NCBI GenBank assembly: GCA_021464245.1
Contig: JADCRB010000010.1
Location: 62,001 to 126,000 of the forward strand
Length of the DNA: 64,000 bases
Source: Carallia brachiata
Lineage: Eukaryota > Streptophyta > Magnoliopsida > Malpighiales > Rhizophoraceae
Direction of reading: 5' to 3'
Below the pieces are notes generated by a model. It did not search any database and was not told where the DNA came from. It saw only the letters and a program-made list of their open reading frames with translations. The position numbers were made by a program, and so were the translations under genes. Positions 35,501 to 47,609 of the stretch are shown one piece after another (the first letter of the stretch is position 1; each line of letters starts with the position of its first letter).

Positions 35501-35741
35501 GGAGGAAACCTTTGACGGGGAGGTCCTTGACGGGAGGAGTCTCCGGAACTGGAGCGAAGTTGCCGGAGAGATAGTGGAGAGGCTGGGAGGAGTCGTACAT
35601 CAACTTGACGATCACCTTTTCCAACAAGTCAACAAGCGTCGAAGTCAGTCCTTTCTGCGGCGCCGGGTTCACCTTCACGATCGACGGCCCTCCTGCTCCG
35701 CCGCCGTCGGCGCCGTCCGCTTGCGTCTTTTGTGCCTCCAT
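29524..35741 (-). CDS. CCD1: Carotenoid cleavage dioxygenase 1, frame broken in exon 5 as written
   Basis: CCD1 is a cytosolic non-haem iron enzyme that cuts carotenoids and apocarotenoids at 9,10 (9',10') to give C13 volatiles such as ionones. Fourteen exons: 35499-35741, 35054-35124, 34935-34949 (15 nt), 33925-34036, 33291-33389, 32995-33055, 32761-32871, 32495-32679, 31919-32057, 30443-30560, 30262-30363, 29833-30084, 29634-29745, 29524-29553; about 549 codons. The iron-binding histidines are present in AHPKVD (about 230), MMHDFA (278), FIFHN (344) and YGFHAF (534). The N-terminus [10 protein letters not shown] lacks an obvious plastid transit peptide. Exon 5 lacks one base at 33373-33375 (GGG), giving a TGA before its end, and exon 6 appears two bases short at its start; later exons keep phase. 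Either an assembly error or a recently disabled allele. Confidence 0.88.
32436..32449. repeat. Homopolymer G tract in CCD1 intron 8
   Basis: About 13 consecutive G follow a T-rich tract. Such runs are rare in AT-rich plant introns and are prone to sequencing error. Confidence 0.8.
33472..33595 (-). mobile_element. Au-type SINE in CCD1 intron 4
   Basis: On the minus strand the order GGTCATTGGTTCAAGTTGAG, GGAAACTACGTCTC, AAGGTAGGATTGTGTACA, CCCTATACCCCATAGTGTGG, GAGCTTGGTCCATTGGGATG and CCCTTTTA follows the plant Au SINE, including a B-box-like GGTTCAAGT. A fragment resembling its head also lies near 33800-33865. The insertion does not touch splice sites. Confidence 0.7.
34070..34175 (-). pseudogene. 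Decayed duplicate of CCD1 exon 4 inside intron 3
   Basis: On the minus strand it reads [20 protein letters not shown] then [12 protein letters not shown], against [20 protein letters not shown] then [13 protein letters not shown] in the true exon 4 at 33925-34036. The acceptor TTTGCAG|C of the true exon is TTTGCGGC here, so the AG is gone, and the 3' part with the donor is missing. It sits about 40 bp upstream (in gene direction) of the functional exon. Confidence 0.85.
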
Positions 35742-35813
35742 TTCCTCTCCCAGGTGTGCGTTTGTTTGTGCTTGTGTTGTGTGTGTATAACTGTACAACC
35801 AGATGAAATGGCG

Positions 35814-35822
35814 CTTAAATAG
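35814..35822 (-). promoter_or_regulatory. TATA-like box of CCD1
   Basis: CTATTTAAG on the minus strand lies about 75 bases upstream of the CCD1 ATG at 35741, a plausible distance for a short leader. A GT-rich leader (GTGTTGTGTGTGTATAAC on the other strand) lies between. Confidence 0.45.
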
Positions 35823-36937
35823 TGACAAAAATCTTGTCTTTGTGGCTGGAGATACTGCCACGCGTTTCTCGGTGATAGCTACCAAATTTTGAGAAATGAT
35901 AGCAAAATGAAGAAACAATTATCGACCAACAATTTATCTATTTTAATATCCGAACAAAGAAATCACAAATGTGTTATACATATATATATATATATGTAAT
36001 ATTCACTTGTGGGTTTATTCTAATTTAACAAGTATACCAATGAATGACAGTATATAAAATTAAATTTATAAAAAAAGATATTCACTTGGGCTTTATCCCT
36101 AATTTAACAAGTATACTAATGAGTGACAAATATAATACAAGCATAGGTAGAAGTTTCGCATTCGCACTCTTCCCTTTCCTAGCAAACCACGCTTAGGTGT
36201 TGGCTTCTACGGAGAAAATTGTGGTGTGCATTCCATTACAAATTTAATAATTATTGTGTTTGATTGCGGCAAAATTTAACTCTATTAATATTTAAATTAT
36301 GGATCTATCTTATGCGAATGATTAAGTAAAGATATCAATATGTGACACCAATATTAATTCGTATGAATAAAATTTTTTTGCGATATAATTTTTTTTGTTA
36401 TTAAAAAGAGATTAATATGAATAAATAATAATAATAAATCCTTATTACCGAAGTAAAACGAATGGGTTTTTTTTTTAACTAACATGGAATCTATTCTTTA
36501 AAAAAAGAAAAAAGGAAAATAACCATGGAATCAGAAACGGAGGAGGAGAAAGATGCCGGACTTGGACTTGTTATAGCAACAAAGATCCACCCAATATCTT
36601 GCCCACTCTGCGCCCGACCCGCATGTCGCGCATTCATGGTAAAATCACGTTGCGTGTAGGCGAAAAATTTGCGCGTTACACAGTAAATTTAGAAGGTATT
36701 TGTATTTTGCATTGTTTATTTTTAAAAATTCCGAAACACTGTCTATTTTGAATGCAGTAATAACTAACAATATTCATTACGGAGGCGTTCAGAAAAGTTC
36801 AAATATATTACGAAAGTGTCATTAAAAATGGATAAAATTTCTAAAAGCTACTTAATGGATATCTTCATATCTGCACAAAAAAAGGGTCATTGGAGCGCAT
36901 CTTTAATCAACTGATTTGGTTTGAAAATGAATAAATT
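35823..36937. other. Intergenic upstream of CCD1, with an imperfect tandem duplication
   Basis: Two imperfect copies of a unit reading ATTCACTTG, then TCTAATTTAACAAGTATAC and AATGA(A/G)TGACA occur at about 36000-36055 and 36079-36135. The first about 300 bases should hold the CCD1 promoter. No other gene recognised. Confidence 0.45.
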
Positions 36938-37545
36938 GGGGATGTTTGGTTGGCCTTTTTTTACTTGGGAATGAGAATAGGAATAGGTAATTCACATTCT
37001 TAATATTTGGTAAAGAAATATCTCATTCTCATTCCCTTATTTTTTGGAATGAGATTCACTTATTTATAAAAATCATCATTCTTACCTTTAGGTAGTTAAT
37101 TATTCATATTCCCTCGTCTTCTTTCTCATTTTGTAAATTGTTTTATAATAAAATATTACAAATGAATCTCATAAATAATAATAATAATAATTAATGATAA
37201 TTATAATGATAATAAATTTTTGTATATTATAATAAAATTAAATATTTCAAAAATTAGGATAATATTAAATTATAAATAATAATAATTATTATCTATATTT
37301 TCATAATATTAATAATAACCATAAATAATAAAAGTATTTGCATAACAATTTCGTAATTTTAATAATAATTTATTTATTAACAATGACTTATTTTATAATA
37401 TCTATAATATCATTTTGGTTATAACATATTATTCATACTTCTTCTTTGTTATCATTATTAATAAAAATTTATGTTATTTTTTATTTTGCATTTTATACTA
37501 ATGATTGTTATTGTGAAATAAATAATAATAATAATAATAATATAA

Positions 37546-37588
<43 letters not shown>

Positions 37589-37890
37589 GTTATTTAATAT
37601 TTTAAATTTGAAATTATGTTACAACATTTTTGTATTTTTTAATATTTATTTTGATATTCATAATTTTTTATTTTTTGTATTTATTGTTTATTTATTTTTA
37701 GTGAAATAAATATTATCATAGATTTGATATTGATTCCGATTTTAAATTGAAACAAACTATTACAAAAGATTTTGATTCAGATTCCTGAATAAACCAAATA
37801 TGTTATAAAAAAAAATCATTCCATTTTCGATTCCACTTGATTCCGATTTCAATTCCAATTCTGATTCCAGCTCTTAAATCAAACGGGCCC
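36938..37890. mobile_element. MITE-like element with microsatellite interior
   Basis: The left end GGGGATGTTTGGTT faces a right end AAATCAAACGGGCCC, that is GGGCCCGTTTGATTT in reverse complement. Inside both ends are GGAATGAGAAT / ATTCCAATTCTGATTCC words in opposite orientation, and the centre has an (AAT)n/(TTA)n tract at about 37520-37590. It has no coding capacity. No target duplication was confirmed. Confidence 0.5.
37520..37590. repeat. (AAT)n / (TTA)n microsatellite
   Basis: An AAT tract of about seven units passes through a short palindromic TATAATATTA into a TTA tract of about 14 units; the two halves can fold on each other. Confidence 0.9.
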
Positions 37891-39669
37891 TGGGTGTTTC
37901 AGGTTGGATCGAGATGAAAAGGTTTTCAAATGAAAGAGAGAGATCGAAATAAGAGGGTAGAGCAGATAGGTATGAACTGAACTTAGGTTTTTCATTTGTA
38001 ATATATATAGAAGGGAGCAATTTTATCTTTTCATGGTTTCCGTCCAATTCGACTAACAATGTTAGTCAGACAATGTATTTTGTAATTTCCAAAAATAGAT
38101 GGTGCAAAATATAATTATCCCTTAAAATCACAGTGTAAAATATAAATTACCTCGCATAGAGGTAGCAAATGAATATGTTGAATTAGTTTCGAATCAGATT
38201 ATTCAAGTTTTAGGTTTTTCAAATTTCGAATCTTATGAATTTTAGATCATTCGAATTTCGACTTTCATGTGAATTTTGAGTTCATCAAATTTTGAAGATT
38301 TCAAGTTTTAGACATTTCAAATTTTAGATCATTTCAGTTCGGATTCCATATCAGATTTGGCGAGTTTTGACGTAACTAATATGATAAAAAATGCAATCCT
38401 AATTTTTGTATCAAATAAAACTATCACAATTGGTTAATAATTAAATATATAATTATTTAGTAAGAAATACATTATAATTATAATTAGATATATATTGTAT
38501 TAATTTACTTTCATTGAATATTATAACTATTATGTTATACTAATTATATCTAATATATGCAATAGGTATATATCATGTCGATGTATTATTTTCCTGCCAC
38601 CTTTTTTAAGTTGGTATAAAATGAGAAATAATTTTTCCTTTTTTTTTTTTTTTTTTTGCCCAATCCAACAATATGCATTAAAATTATAGCTTTCTTGCAA
38701 TTTTCTTTCTCCTTATTTCTTTTATAAAAATGGCATTGAATTCACCGAGATGAAACTTTGATTGATGCGCCTTCTATCATATAAGCATATACAGGCAATA
38801 CTTCACGTGCAATGTGTTGTTGAGAGACCTATAATACAAAGATTCTAATTTTTTTTCCCCATAATTCGAGAGTCGTTATTCCTCAGATGACTTCAAGCAA
38901 AATTCCGTTTTACAAGCACAATTATACTGTAGCTTCTTGCATTCATTTCATTTTTTGATCAGTAGTTGTGGTTTCTAGCATTTTTCCTTTTCGAGCAAAG
39001 CATTTAGCAAAAAATCCTAAGTCAAGATAGCAGACATATTGACTTATACAAAGTTGATTTTAAAATTAAAATTCTCAATTTCAAATTTTGTTGATATTAT
39101 ACTTAGATCCCAAGAACAAAACCAAAACTCTAATACTAGTTTGTTGTGAAATAAATTGTGTTAGCGTCAAAAAATATGAGAATGAAATAAAGAATGCAAC
39201 ACGAGAAAATAAATGTACACATAGAATTATGTTGTCATTTTCCCAATAAATGAATCTAATTCTTTTCCCCTAAGCATTTTTAGTTTAGATTGAGTTAATT
39301 TTGTGGAGTTGGAATGAATACTCTTTACATAGATGCACGCAATCTATTACAAGATAAAGAAGAACATATATCATAATGTGCTGGAGATGAAAAGTTGGCA
39401 AATTCAAGACTAATAAAATCATGGAGTTCTGCTGTGACAAAGTTGCTCTTCGGTAACTTACAAACATTCCATTTTTTTATAGACTCAAACAGTGGCTGGT
39501 AATAGACATACAATCAAATCTCAAATCTTAATCATGAACTCAAAACTAGCTATGTTTACTGTATTGAGAATTTTGATTTCAAGAATTTATCAATTGATCA
39601 AAAAAAAATTCAAAAAAACTAAGTTGAATTCGATAGTATTATTTCATCAAAGAGAGAATAAGATCTTAA
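37891..39669. other. Intergenic, AT-rich
   Basis: At 38190-38360 a degenerate array of TTTCAAATTTCGAAT / TTTTAGATCATTTC words occurs. A poly(T) run is at 38638-38657. No gene recognised. Confidence 0.35.
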
Positions 39670-40140
39670 TTGATAGCCTGGTTCTTGAGTCCCTGTAATT
39701 GGTGTTGCACCCTTCTTGACTTTTGGAGGTTGGCGGCGGCGTTCTGGCCCTCTCTCTTCCCACTGTTATGGCCGCTTCTTGATTTGTCGTTTTGGGTTGC
39801 CCCGTTGTTGCACTGGGGTGGTTGGGGGTCCATGTCTCTGCGATTGCCTATCCAACTTTGGCTTCTTGTTACATTGAGGTCCCTACGTCACTTGAAGTCC
39901 TCCGGTGCCTGGTCGCTGTCGCTTCTGGTGACAGTGGTACCCAAGGATTCTTGGAATGGGCCTTTGGCTTGTGTGGGTTGGGGCCTTCTGTGGCTATTAG
40001 TTTGTCTAGTGGGGTATTTACCTATTATTGAGCTGTACAGTATAAAGGACTGGGTTAAGTCTGATTCACAAATCTTGTACTTTTGGGCTTGTCTTTTGTG
40101 AGCTTTGTACTGTAGTTGTCTTTTAATTAAGTCTTTTTAG
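39670..40140 (+). other. GC-richer island, possible 3' fragment of a LINE; no gene assigned
   Basis: This stretch is clearly richer in G and C than its flanks and has open frames of 143 codons (39670-40101) and 79 codons (39792-40031). Their translations are Trp/Leu-rich and unlike any domain I know. The T-rich end TTGTACTTTTGGGCTTGTCT followed by GAGCTTTGTACTGTAG resembles plant LINE 3' ends, but there is no poly(A) tail directly after it. Confidence 0.3.
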
Positions 40141-43100
40141 TACTAATCCTAATTCAGTTGATTAATATTTATATTTTTAAATGGCGAAGTTCAAATCCTA
40201 AAGTTAGTTTTTACATTCTCTTTTCTATTATTGTTAAGCTACCAATTCTAATAGGCAAAAAAGAAGTCCTTTCTTTCTGTTAAATTAAAAAAAAAAAAAA
40301 AAAGGCCAATGAGCTTTTCCCTTGATTTAAATGAGACCCCAACATTTTACCACCCGATGCCAATGCACAACATAATAGTATTTGTTGAAAGTGAGTCGAT
40401 GTGTGAAAGCTTCATGGATACTCCAGCATCCTAGTGGAGCTTAAAGTTCACGGTTACCGTTACAGAAAATTACGGCCAGATTCTTATTTTAATTTGCTTT
40501 CTCTTTTTTTCTTTTTATTTAAAAGAGAATTAAACTCATACAAAAGAGATAATGAAAGAGGCGTGGTAGAAGTCGAATTATTCACTACTCCCTTAACTAA
40601 TAAAGTTAGTGATCATTTAATTTAATATTCTGAGCCTTTTAATTTGCTTTCTAAGGGGGAAAATATGTCCAGGTGAGTTATTTCATCATCCGCTTGTTGA
40701 AGGAATAGGTTCCTGGCTGCCCTGGTATAAATATATGCGAAAGACAAATAAATGGAACAAACAATTATGATAAGGAAGAAAACGATGGGCCATGTCTGCA
40801 TATCCAATAATTCCTTCAGCTATTTTTCCTTTTTTTTTTTTTGTTGTGTATGATAAACTTGTTTTTTTTTTTTCAGTTTTTACTACCATAAGTAATGGCT
40901 GTTTATTTATTTATTTATTTATTTATTGATCCGTTGGAGGCCGAAGCCATGCAAAATACAAGTGGAAACTAAGCTTTATCCATGGCCTGCATGCGAGGCC
41001 AACAAACACCCAACGTGTCTCGCCGGAGAAGAGACCGTGGATGTGGCAGTTTATGCATTCCAGACGTTAGGCTAAAACCATAGTCTGCCACCCGGTCAGC
41101 TAATGGCTGTTCATCGGAGAGTGGTGGAGCTGTGTTTGCATTATGGTGGGCGGAAAAGAGGGCCGGTGAGTGGGCTTACGTTGCTCGCTAGGCCTAACAG
41201 ATACTTGCGGGCTATGGGCACAAAACCTAATTTAAATTAACAAAAATGAATCTTATCAAAAGATACTCCAATAATTATAATTTAAAAATTTTATTTTATA
41301 GATCTTAAGTTTAAATTTTAAGAAGTGAGAGGTGAAATTCATAAGAGAAAAAAACTACCACATTATGTAGTTTACGGTTTAATGAGTCTTATAATAAAAT
41401 AAAAAAGATAACAAAAATGAACAGAACCAGATACCCACTAAGCCAGCGTCCACTTGTTACTTAGACCGGGTGCAAGTTTTGGTATTTTCGAGGGTAAATT
41501 AAGAGTGAGGAATCAGACCAGAGTCCATATAGGAGTGCGTAGTATATACAGCGGTTTGTGTATTTTTTTCTAAAAAAGAAAGTTTAATAGATTTTTCATG
41601 GCGCTAAATCAGCATGCATCCACCTTGCTACTCCTAGTATATTGGCATCCAATTTTTCTTTTATACATTTTGTGTCACTAAAATTTCTTGTTGGTATTCT
41701 TATGGTGTTGTTCGTAAATAAATTGATATTGTCCATATAGAAATGAAGCGCGCTATTCACTATGATAAATTATAAATAAGTTTAAGATAAATTATAAATA
41801 AGTTTTTCATGTACCGAAAAATGGTCATAAATAGTTTGATTTCTCTATGAATTGTGGTGCCATCAATCGACAATAAAACTTCATAATAATTTTCTCATCC
41901 CGAGTCATTAACCAGCAAATGTTGTGCCCGGCTTTTACACATTCCTTCGTCGGTTTGTCCGACCGGAAGTGGGTCAACTGTCAACATCCTCAGTGGGCTG
42001 GCCTTGAGCATATATGTATTCATTTACACTAGAGAATAGTTAAATTGTCAGACCAATTTTGGACTTTAATCAAAAGAGAAAAAAAAGTCTTGTATTTTCC
42101 GTATAACCGGTTGAAATACTGTTAAAATTTTTTGATTTGTTATTCAAAATTTAAATAACTTTATTCTCTTTTCTCAATCTTTCGGTTTCTTATATGATAA
42201 AAAAAAAATACCAATATGTAGCAGAACGAGAAGGTATCTTACTGCAAAATATTAAAGTGAAAGCTGAAAACTATGGTGACTTCCAAGTTACCAAATTGGT
42301 AGTTTTATTGCAAGTGTTTTTTTTTTCAACAAAAATGATAACTTTGTGAGTACAAATTCAAAAATAGTCACTTGCAAACTACAAATTTCTGGTATCAATT
42401 TTAAAAAAAAAAAATGATTAACAACATATCACAAAAAATTACTACTTTAACAAAAGTAGTAATAATAACTTCAACTCTTCAAGTTACCGACTTTCTCTAA
42501 CTCCTTCTGTTAAACAAAAACAAATGTTATTTACAAATCACCCGTGCTCAAAATGAGAGAAATTATGGAAAGGGTTCACTGCCGTTGTTTGCATGGCACA
42601 TCAGAGTTTTCAATGGAAAACAAAAGAAAGAAATTGCATTTGTTTCTCCGATAAATGTCGTTTGACACTATACATGGTTAACCTGAAATTTCTCGTCAGA
42701 TCATTGACTATCCTCGTGAGATTGCAGTTTAGTTGGTGATTGATGTATTTTTTTTTTAGTTAGAATTTAAATTTTTTTATCGTTATTTTTTTTTAATAAA
42801 AAAATTTATATTAAGAGTATAATTTTATATTTTAAATTAATTAATATTATATTTAAATATAAAAATATTTATTTAAATTTAATAATACTCAAATAATAAA
42901 TTTTTTTATAAAAAAATTAAATAAAGACATTAATATTAATCTGCATGTGCCATTGGTACACCTTCTTCGATTGCTAAAAAAACCCATTTTTATTTCTGCA
43001 GCGGATGTTGTTACTAGGCAAGGTTAGGGATTCGATTTGGGAATCCAATCCATCCGTCCACGGTTCCATGTTCCACTGTCAATTTCACAGCTAGAGCTAT

Positions 43101-44368
43101 GCCTATGATAAAGACCAGAAGCTCACAGCTAGCAGGGAACGATGCTGCGCTCAAAAGTGGTACTTTTGGTACTTGATCGATCACAAATTGACAGCTGGTT
43201 GACCCCATGCGCAATTACACCTCCCTGCGAAAAGACCGTAACTTTTGTTTTGTTTTTTTTTTTTTACCGTACTTGTCCTCACTCGCTCCCCCCAATTTAC
43301 TTCACCCCCCTCCTCTTTGCAATATTTTATTTGTAGTCCCTTTTTTCCTTTCAAAATTTCAATTGCGACCATTTTCATTGCTTTGTTAATGTTTTCTAGT
43401 GGAATTTCAGTGTTGGCAGAAAGGAATATAAAATTACTTCTGTCCTAGTTAGCTTTAAGCACCATTTTGGTCATCAGCAGCCTGCTCCCGTTGACTGCTA
43501 GAGCGCATATTACAAAAAAACACAATTTCCAAAAGGTGCAAAATTTTTTAATACGCCGTTCCGCGTGGGCTGGGAAGGCATCGAACGCAATGAGCTGTTC
43601 TTTGTATCTTGAAATCGACAATGTTTTTGGGACCAAAACAACAATTGACTCTCTGTTTTTTTGACAAAAAAAATAAATTTAGATTTAATTTACTCTATGA
43701 TTGTGACCCTCAATTGTGAAAGTAATCTATTTTATGTTTGTTTTAACATTAAAAGTACGATATTCAATTTCATTAATCTTGTCTAAAGATATGAGATTAA
43801 TGACAAAAAAAAAAAAAAGAAAGAAAGAAATTAAACTGCATATAAAAACAAAAGAGATTGTTCAACTAAGATAGCAATTGCTTACGTTGAGCAATGCGAA
43901 TTTACTAATATAAATTGTCGGGATATCATGATTAATAAGTGGCGTATGTGCACATTAGTCTCAAGAATATCTGAACAAGAATAACTTGCAGAATATATAT
44001 ATTTTTTTTTCTGAGGGAGACGTGTAGAAAAGTTGGATAGGCTACCAAGTTGACATCCATTATTGGCATGGTTCAATGCTTATCTTAATTCTAGGTTCTT
44101 TGTCAAATAGGGAAAGTTTTATTTGGAGTTCTAGAGTCTTTAGAGTTGAGAAGTGATAACTAATTCAAATACCGATATTATAAAGCATTTCACTAGACTG
44201 GACCTGTCTGCTATAGTAATAAATAATTAATGGTCAACAATGGGTGTTTAGTTTAATTTGATAATTTTATCAATTATTAATATTTAATAAGAATACTTCA
44301 TTATATTTATTATAACATTCAGTGCGTCAAAAATTACAAGACTTTCTTTTTTTGGTTGCATATGTAAG
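40141..44368. other. Intergenic, no gene recognised
   Basis: Contains poly(A) at 40284-40302, a (TTTA)n tract at 40900-40927, and a GC-richer patch at 40980-41220 (CGCCGGAGAAGAGACCGTGG) without a recognisable frame. All open frames are short and unremarkable. Confidence 0.35.
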
Positions 44369-44725
44369 AATGGCAACAATGTGGGAATGATAATTCCAAT
44401 CCCTGTTCCCATTCTTACCTTTATCTCCGTCTCCATTTTTATTGAAATTGATTTTGAAATCTCATCCTCATATCCCCATCCTATCTTTGAATTTTAACTA
44501 AAAAAATAAATAATTATTATATAACGTAAAATGTCTATATTTTTTATTTAAAAATGTTCTATAATTAAATACTAAACTAATCAATAGGGTAAAAAAAATT
44601 AATAATTATATTAATTGGGGCAAGAATGGGCCGTTAAATATCATCCTCCTCCATCTCTGCTTCGAAATTCAAGCACCTGGTAAGGAGAAAACCTGTGGAA
44701 ACAGACGTCCATTGCCATCCCAATG
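44369..44725. mobile_element. Possible small element with GGCAA terminal inverted repeats
   Basis: The left end AATGGCAACAATGTGGGAAT is answered by CCATTGCCATCCC at the right (GGGATGGCAATGG in reverse complement). The interior is CATC-rich and non-coding. The TIRs are short and imperfect. Confidence 0.3.
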
Positions 44726-44756
44726 AATTGCATATGGGACAATATTTTTTACCCAG

Positions 44757-44911
44757 AATAATAATATATGTTATAAATATTATGTTATAAATATTTTAAA
44801 ATTTATAATTATGAAAGGAACAATCATTTTTTCTTTGTTTAGTAATGTTAAAAAAATTGATAATTCTTTTTATACTTATAAATTTTAAAATATTTTATAA
44901 TATATATTATT
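44757..44911. mobile_element. Palindromic AT-rich MITE, copy C
   Basis: This is the best-preserved palindrome of the family: the arms aaatattttaaaatttataa and ttataaattttaaaatattt are inverted, with outer ends AATAATATATGTTATAAA and TATAATATATATTATT. Confidence 0.65.
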
Positions 44912-45009
44912 ACTCTATTACCCACAGTTAAGTACAAGCACAGTACCGTTCCTAATTTACTAGTTTCCAATGCCGGCGGATAGAAATTTGCAATGGAAGT
45001 GAAATGAAA

Positions 45010-46060
45010 ATACATGAAAATAAGAGAACTTCAAAGTAAATTCAAAAATCATCTAAAAGAAAAGATGAAACTCGCAGTTAAACACCACACCAGAAAGCAC
45101 GCCACTGGCGGCTACGCGTCCGGGATATCCGCTGTTTCAGTGGGCCCGATGACTGATGTTCGTACACCGCTTCCTCTATCTTTCAAGCGACGCGTGGCAT
45201 CCATCCACCACCGTACGTGCTGGTTATCCGTCTATCCTCCTCAACAGACACACTGTCAAACGTACACCCGGCTGTCACCCTAACCTCGCGTGGTGGTAGC
45301 TCAATTAACTATGCTTTTGACCAAATCTCCCTTCTTCTCTCTCTGTTGTATAGAACGGCGAGCCCAAGCGTGCCGTATTGCATGCGTACCTCTAAATAAG
45401 ATCCCAGACGGCGAAGGGGATGCGATCCGATGCTACTATTTTAGCAACAGAAAACATAAGTGGTCACATTTATAGAGAAGTACAGTAGATACGTAGAGAT
45501 ATGAATTATTAAATAATTAAAATTATATTAAAATTTAAAAAATAAATAAATTATTAAATATTATTAAGTTAATTATATATTTTTTATCTATATATTCATA
45601 CGTGTGTGCATATTAAACTCTTTTTTAAAAAAAAACTTACGTTGGTGACTCAGAGTGACGTACCAGATTCCGACACGTCTATGTCTCTCCGTCATCAGGA
45701 TTTATAAATTGTTCCGCGCGTGACTCTAGCGTAACACTACGAGAGATGTTTGGCGAAGCGTTTGACGACGCGAGTGGAAGCGCGTGTGCTCTCAGAGTAC
45801 ATGAACGGTGGCTGCCTGGCGCTGCTGCCCCTATAAGACGGCGTTTTTTTTTAGTATATAATAATTGTAAATAAATAAATAATATATAATAATAAAATTA
45901 AAAAGAGGTTGGGCGAGTGGCGTGCGGAGCCTGTTTTACGCATAAAGTCTGATGTTTCTTACTGTACCTTAGATTCGGTGGTCGGAATCGGAAGATTTTC
46001 TCTCTCTCTCTCTCGATAAGCTTTTTCTCTCTCTTTGTGTATTATTGCCTTGAAGTGAGG
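45010..46060. other. GC-richer promoter-like region without an identifiable gene
   Basis: Two GC-richer patches (45080-45300 and 45640-45840) with words such as GACGCGTGGCATCC, CGTGACTCTAGCG and GCCTGGCGCTGCTGCCCC are separated by an AT-rich repeat core at about 45535-45595. A TTTATAAATTG TATA-like word is at 45700-45710 and a CT tract at 46000-46013. The best open frame (45014-45283, 89 codons) is unrecognised. It could be the promoter and leader of a non-coding transcript or of a lost gene. Confidence 0.3.
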
Positions 46061-46446
46061 CTATTTGGTTTATTAAATAGTTTACTTTTCAGATGGGTAG
46101 GTTATTTTTTGGGCACAAAAATTAACGATCGTTCTGCCGAGAGTGGTTAGACTTTTTATTTAAAAAATTTTATAATTTAATTTTTCGTATATTCCAAATA
46201 AAAAAAATTAAATTTTAATTTTAGGAATGAATATAAAATTTATAAAAATAAAAAATTATTTTTATTATATATCTACATTTAAATAATATAAAATAATAAT
46301 ATATTTTTATTTAAAGATTATATCATTTTATTATTATTTTAAATTATACTGATAAAGTTTTTTTTGAAAAAAAAAAAACAGCTGCTTCGTTAGCTGAAAT
46401 TATCTGTTTGCCCTCCCTCCAAATGCTGTCATCTTTGTGTTTCTTA

Positions 46447-46810
46447 GAGCGTGTTTGTTGTGTAATGGAAAAGAGAAGAGAGAAAAAAAAAATATAATTA
46501 TTACTGTGTATTTTTCTTTCTTATATTTCTTTCTTTTCACTTTCTATATCATTCCAAATAATTTTATTTTCTCTCATAAATTACTATTTATTTTTTCTTT
46601 CACCATACTTTCTTTCTCTTCATTTTTCTATCACTCCAAATAATTTTATTTTCTCTTCACTTTTTCTCTCACAAATTACTATTTACATTTTCTTTCACCG
46701 TATTTTTATTCTCTTCACTTTCTCTGCCACTCTAAACAACTTTATTTTCTCTTTATTTTCTTTTCTTTTCTCCTCCTTTCCCCACCCTTCCATTCACTCC
46801 AAACACACCG
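46447..46810. mobile_element. MITE flanked by TTA, PIF/Harbinger-like, with internal tandem repeat
   Basis: The ends GAGCGTGTTTGTTGTGTAATGG-like (left, 20 bases shared) and CCATTCACTCCAAACACACCG (right) are inverted repeats, and TTA stands on both sides (46444-46446 and 46811-46813). Inside, a unit of about 88 bp containing CACTCCAAATAATTTTATTT and TTCTTTCACC is repeated about 2.5 times. A TTA target duplication fits the PIF/Harbinger superfamily. Confidence 0.6.
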
Positions 46811-46873
46811 TTAGGGTTCACAGTTAACTAGTCCAGTTGAGTTTAAACCAATTAACAAATTTAGTCAGGTTTA

Positions 46874-47609
46874 GGGGGTGTTTGAGTTAGTTTTTGAAGG
46901 GGTGTATTTATGTTTCATTTTAAAAAAGTAAGAAGATAAGCGTTTGGTAAATTTTTTAGTATTATTGTTTGATTTTACTTATTTCCTTATTTGATTTCCT
47001 AACAGCAGCTGATTGAAAAACAGTTTTGAACTACTTTTTGCAGTTTTTTGGATTACTTTTCACTTTTTAATATTAATAATAATTTATATGGACTAAATTA
47101 CCCTTAAAGAATATTTATATAATTTTACTATTATTTTTTTTACTTGACACATGAATTAGATATGTTAATTTATTTTATTAGTATTTATATAATTTCAATA
47201 ATTCTTTTCAAGTATTCTTAAATAATATTTTTTTCACTTCAATTTTCTTTAATATTGATATTTATAAAAAAAATCTCAAATATAATAATTTTTATCATTT
47301 AATAAAAATTAATATTTTTTTAAAAAAATTAAAAATTAAGTAAAATAATTCTCAATATTATTTATAAAATATTATTCTAAAATATAAAAATATAGAAATA
47401 TAAAAATAAAATTTTTAATATGATATATCTACACAAATTTTATGACTAAATTAGATATTTCATTATTCAACAGTAACAATAAGTATAAAATTAGCCAAAT
47501 ACTTTATTAATTTTATCAGCAATCAGCAATAATAAGCAGGAATCAAGAATAAACAATCAGTAGCAGCAATCAGTAACAGTAATATTCAACAGTTAATCCA
47601 AATAGGCCC
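46874..47609. mobile_element. Second TTA-flanked MITE-like element
   Basis: The ends are GGGGGTGTTTGAGTTAG and, in reverse complement, GGGCCTATTTGGATTAAC; TTA flanks both sides (46871-46873 and 47610-47612). The interior is AT-rich with repeated CAGCAATCAGTAACAG words near the right end. It lies only about 60 bp from the preceding MITE. Confidence 0.5.

Noticed and set aside
43010..43060. ATTCGATTTGGGAATCC as a tRNA T-arm or SINE B box
   Set aside because: No A box at proper distance and no cloverleaf arms around it.
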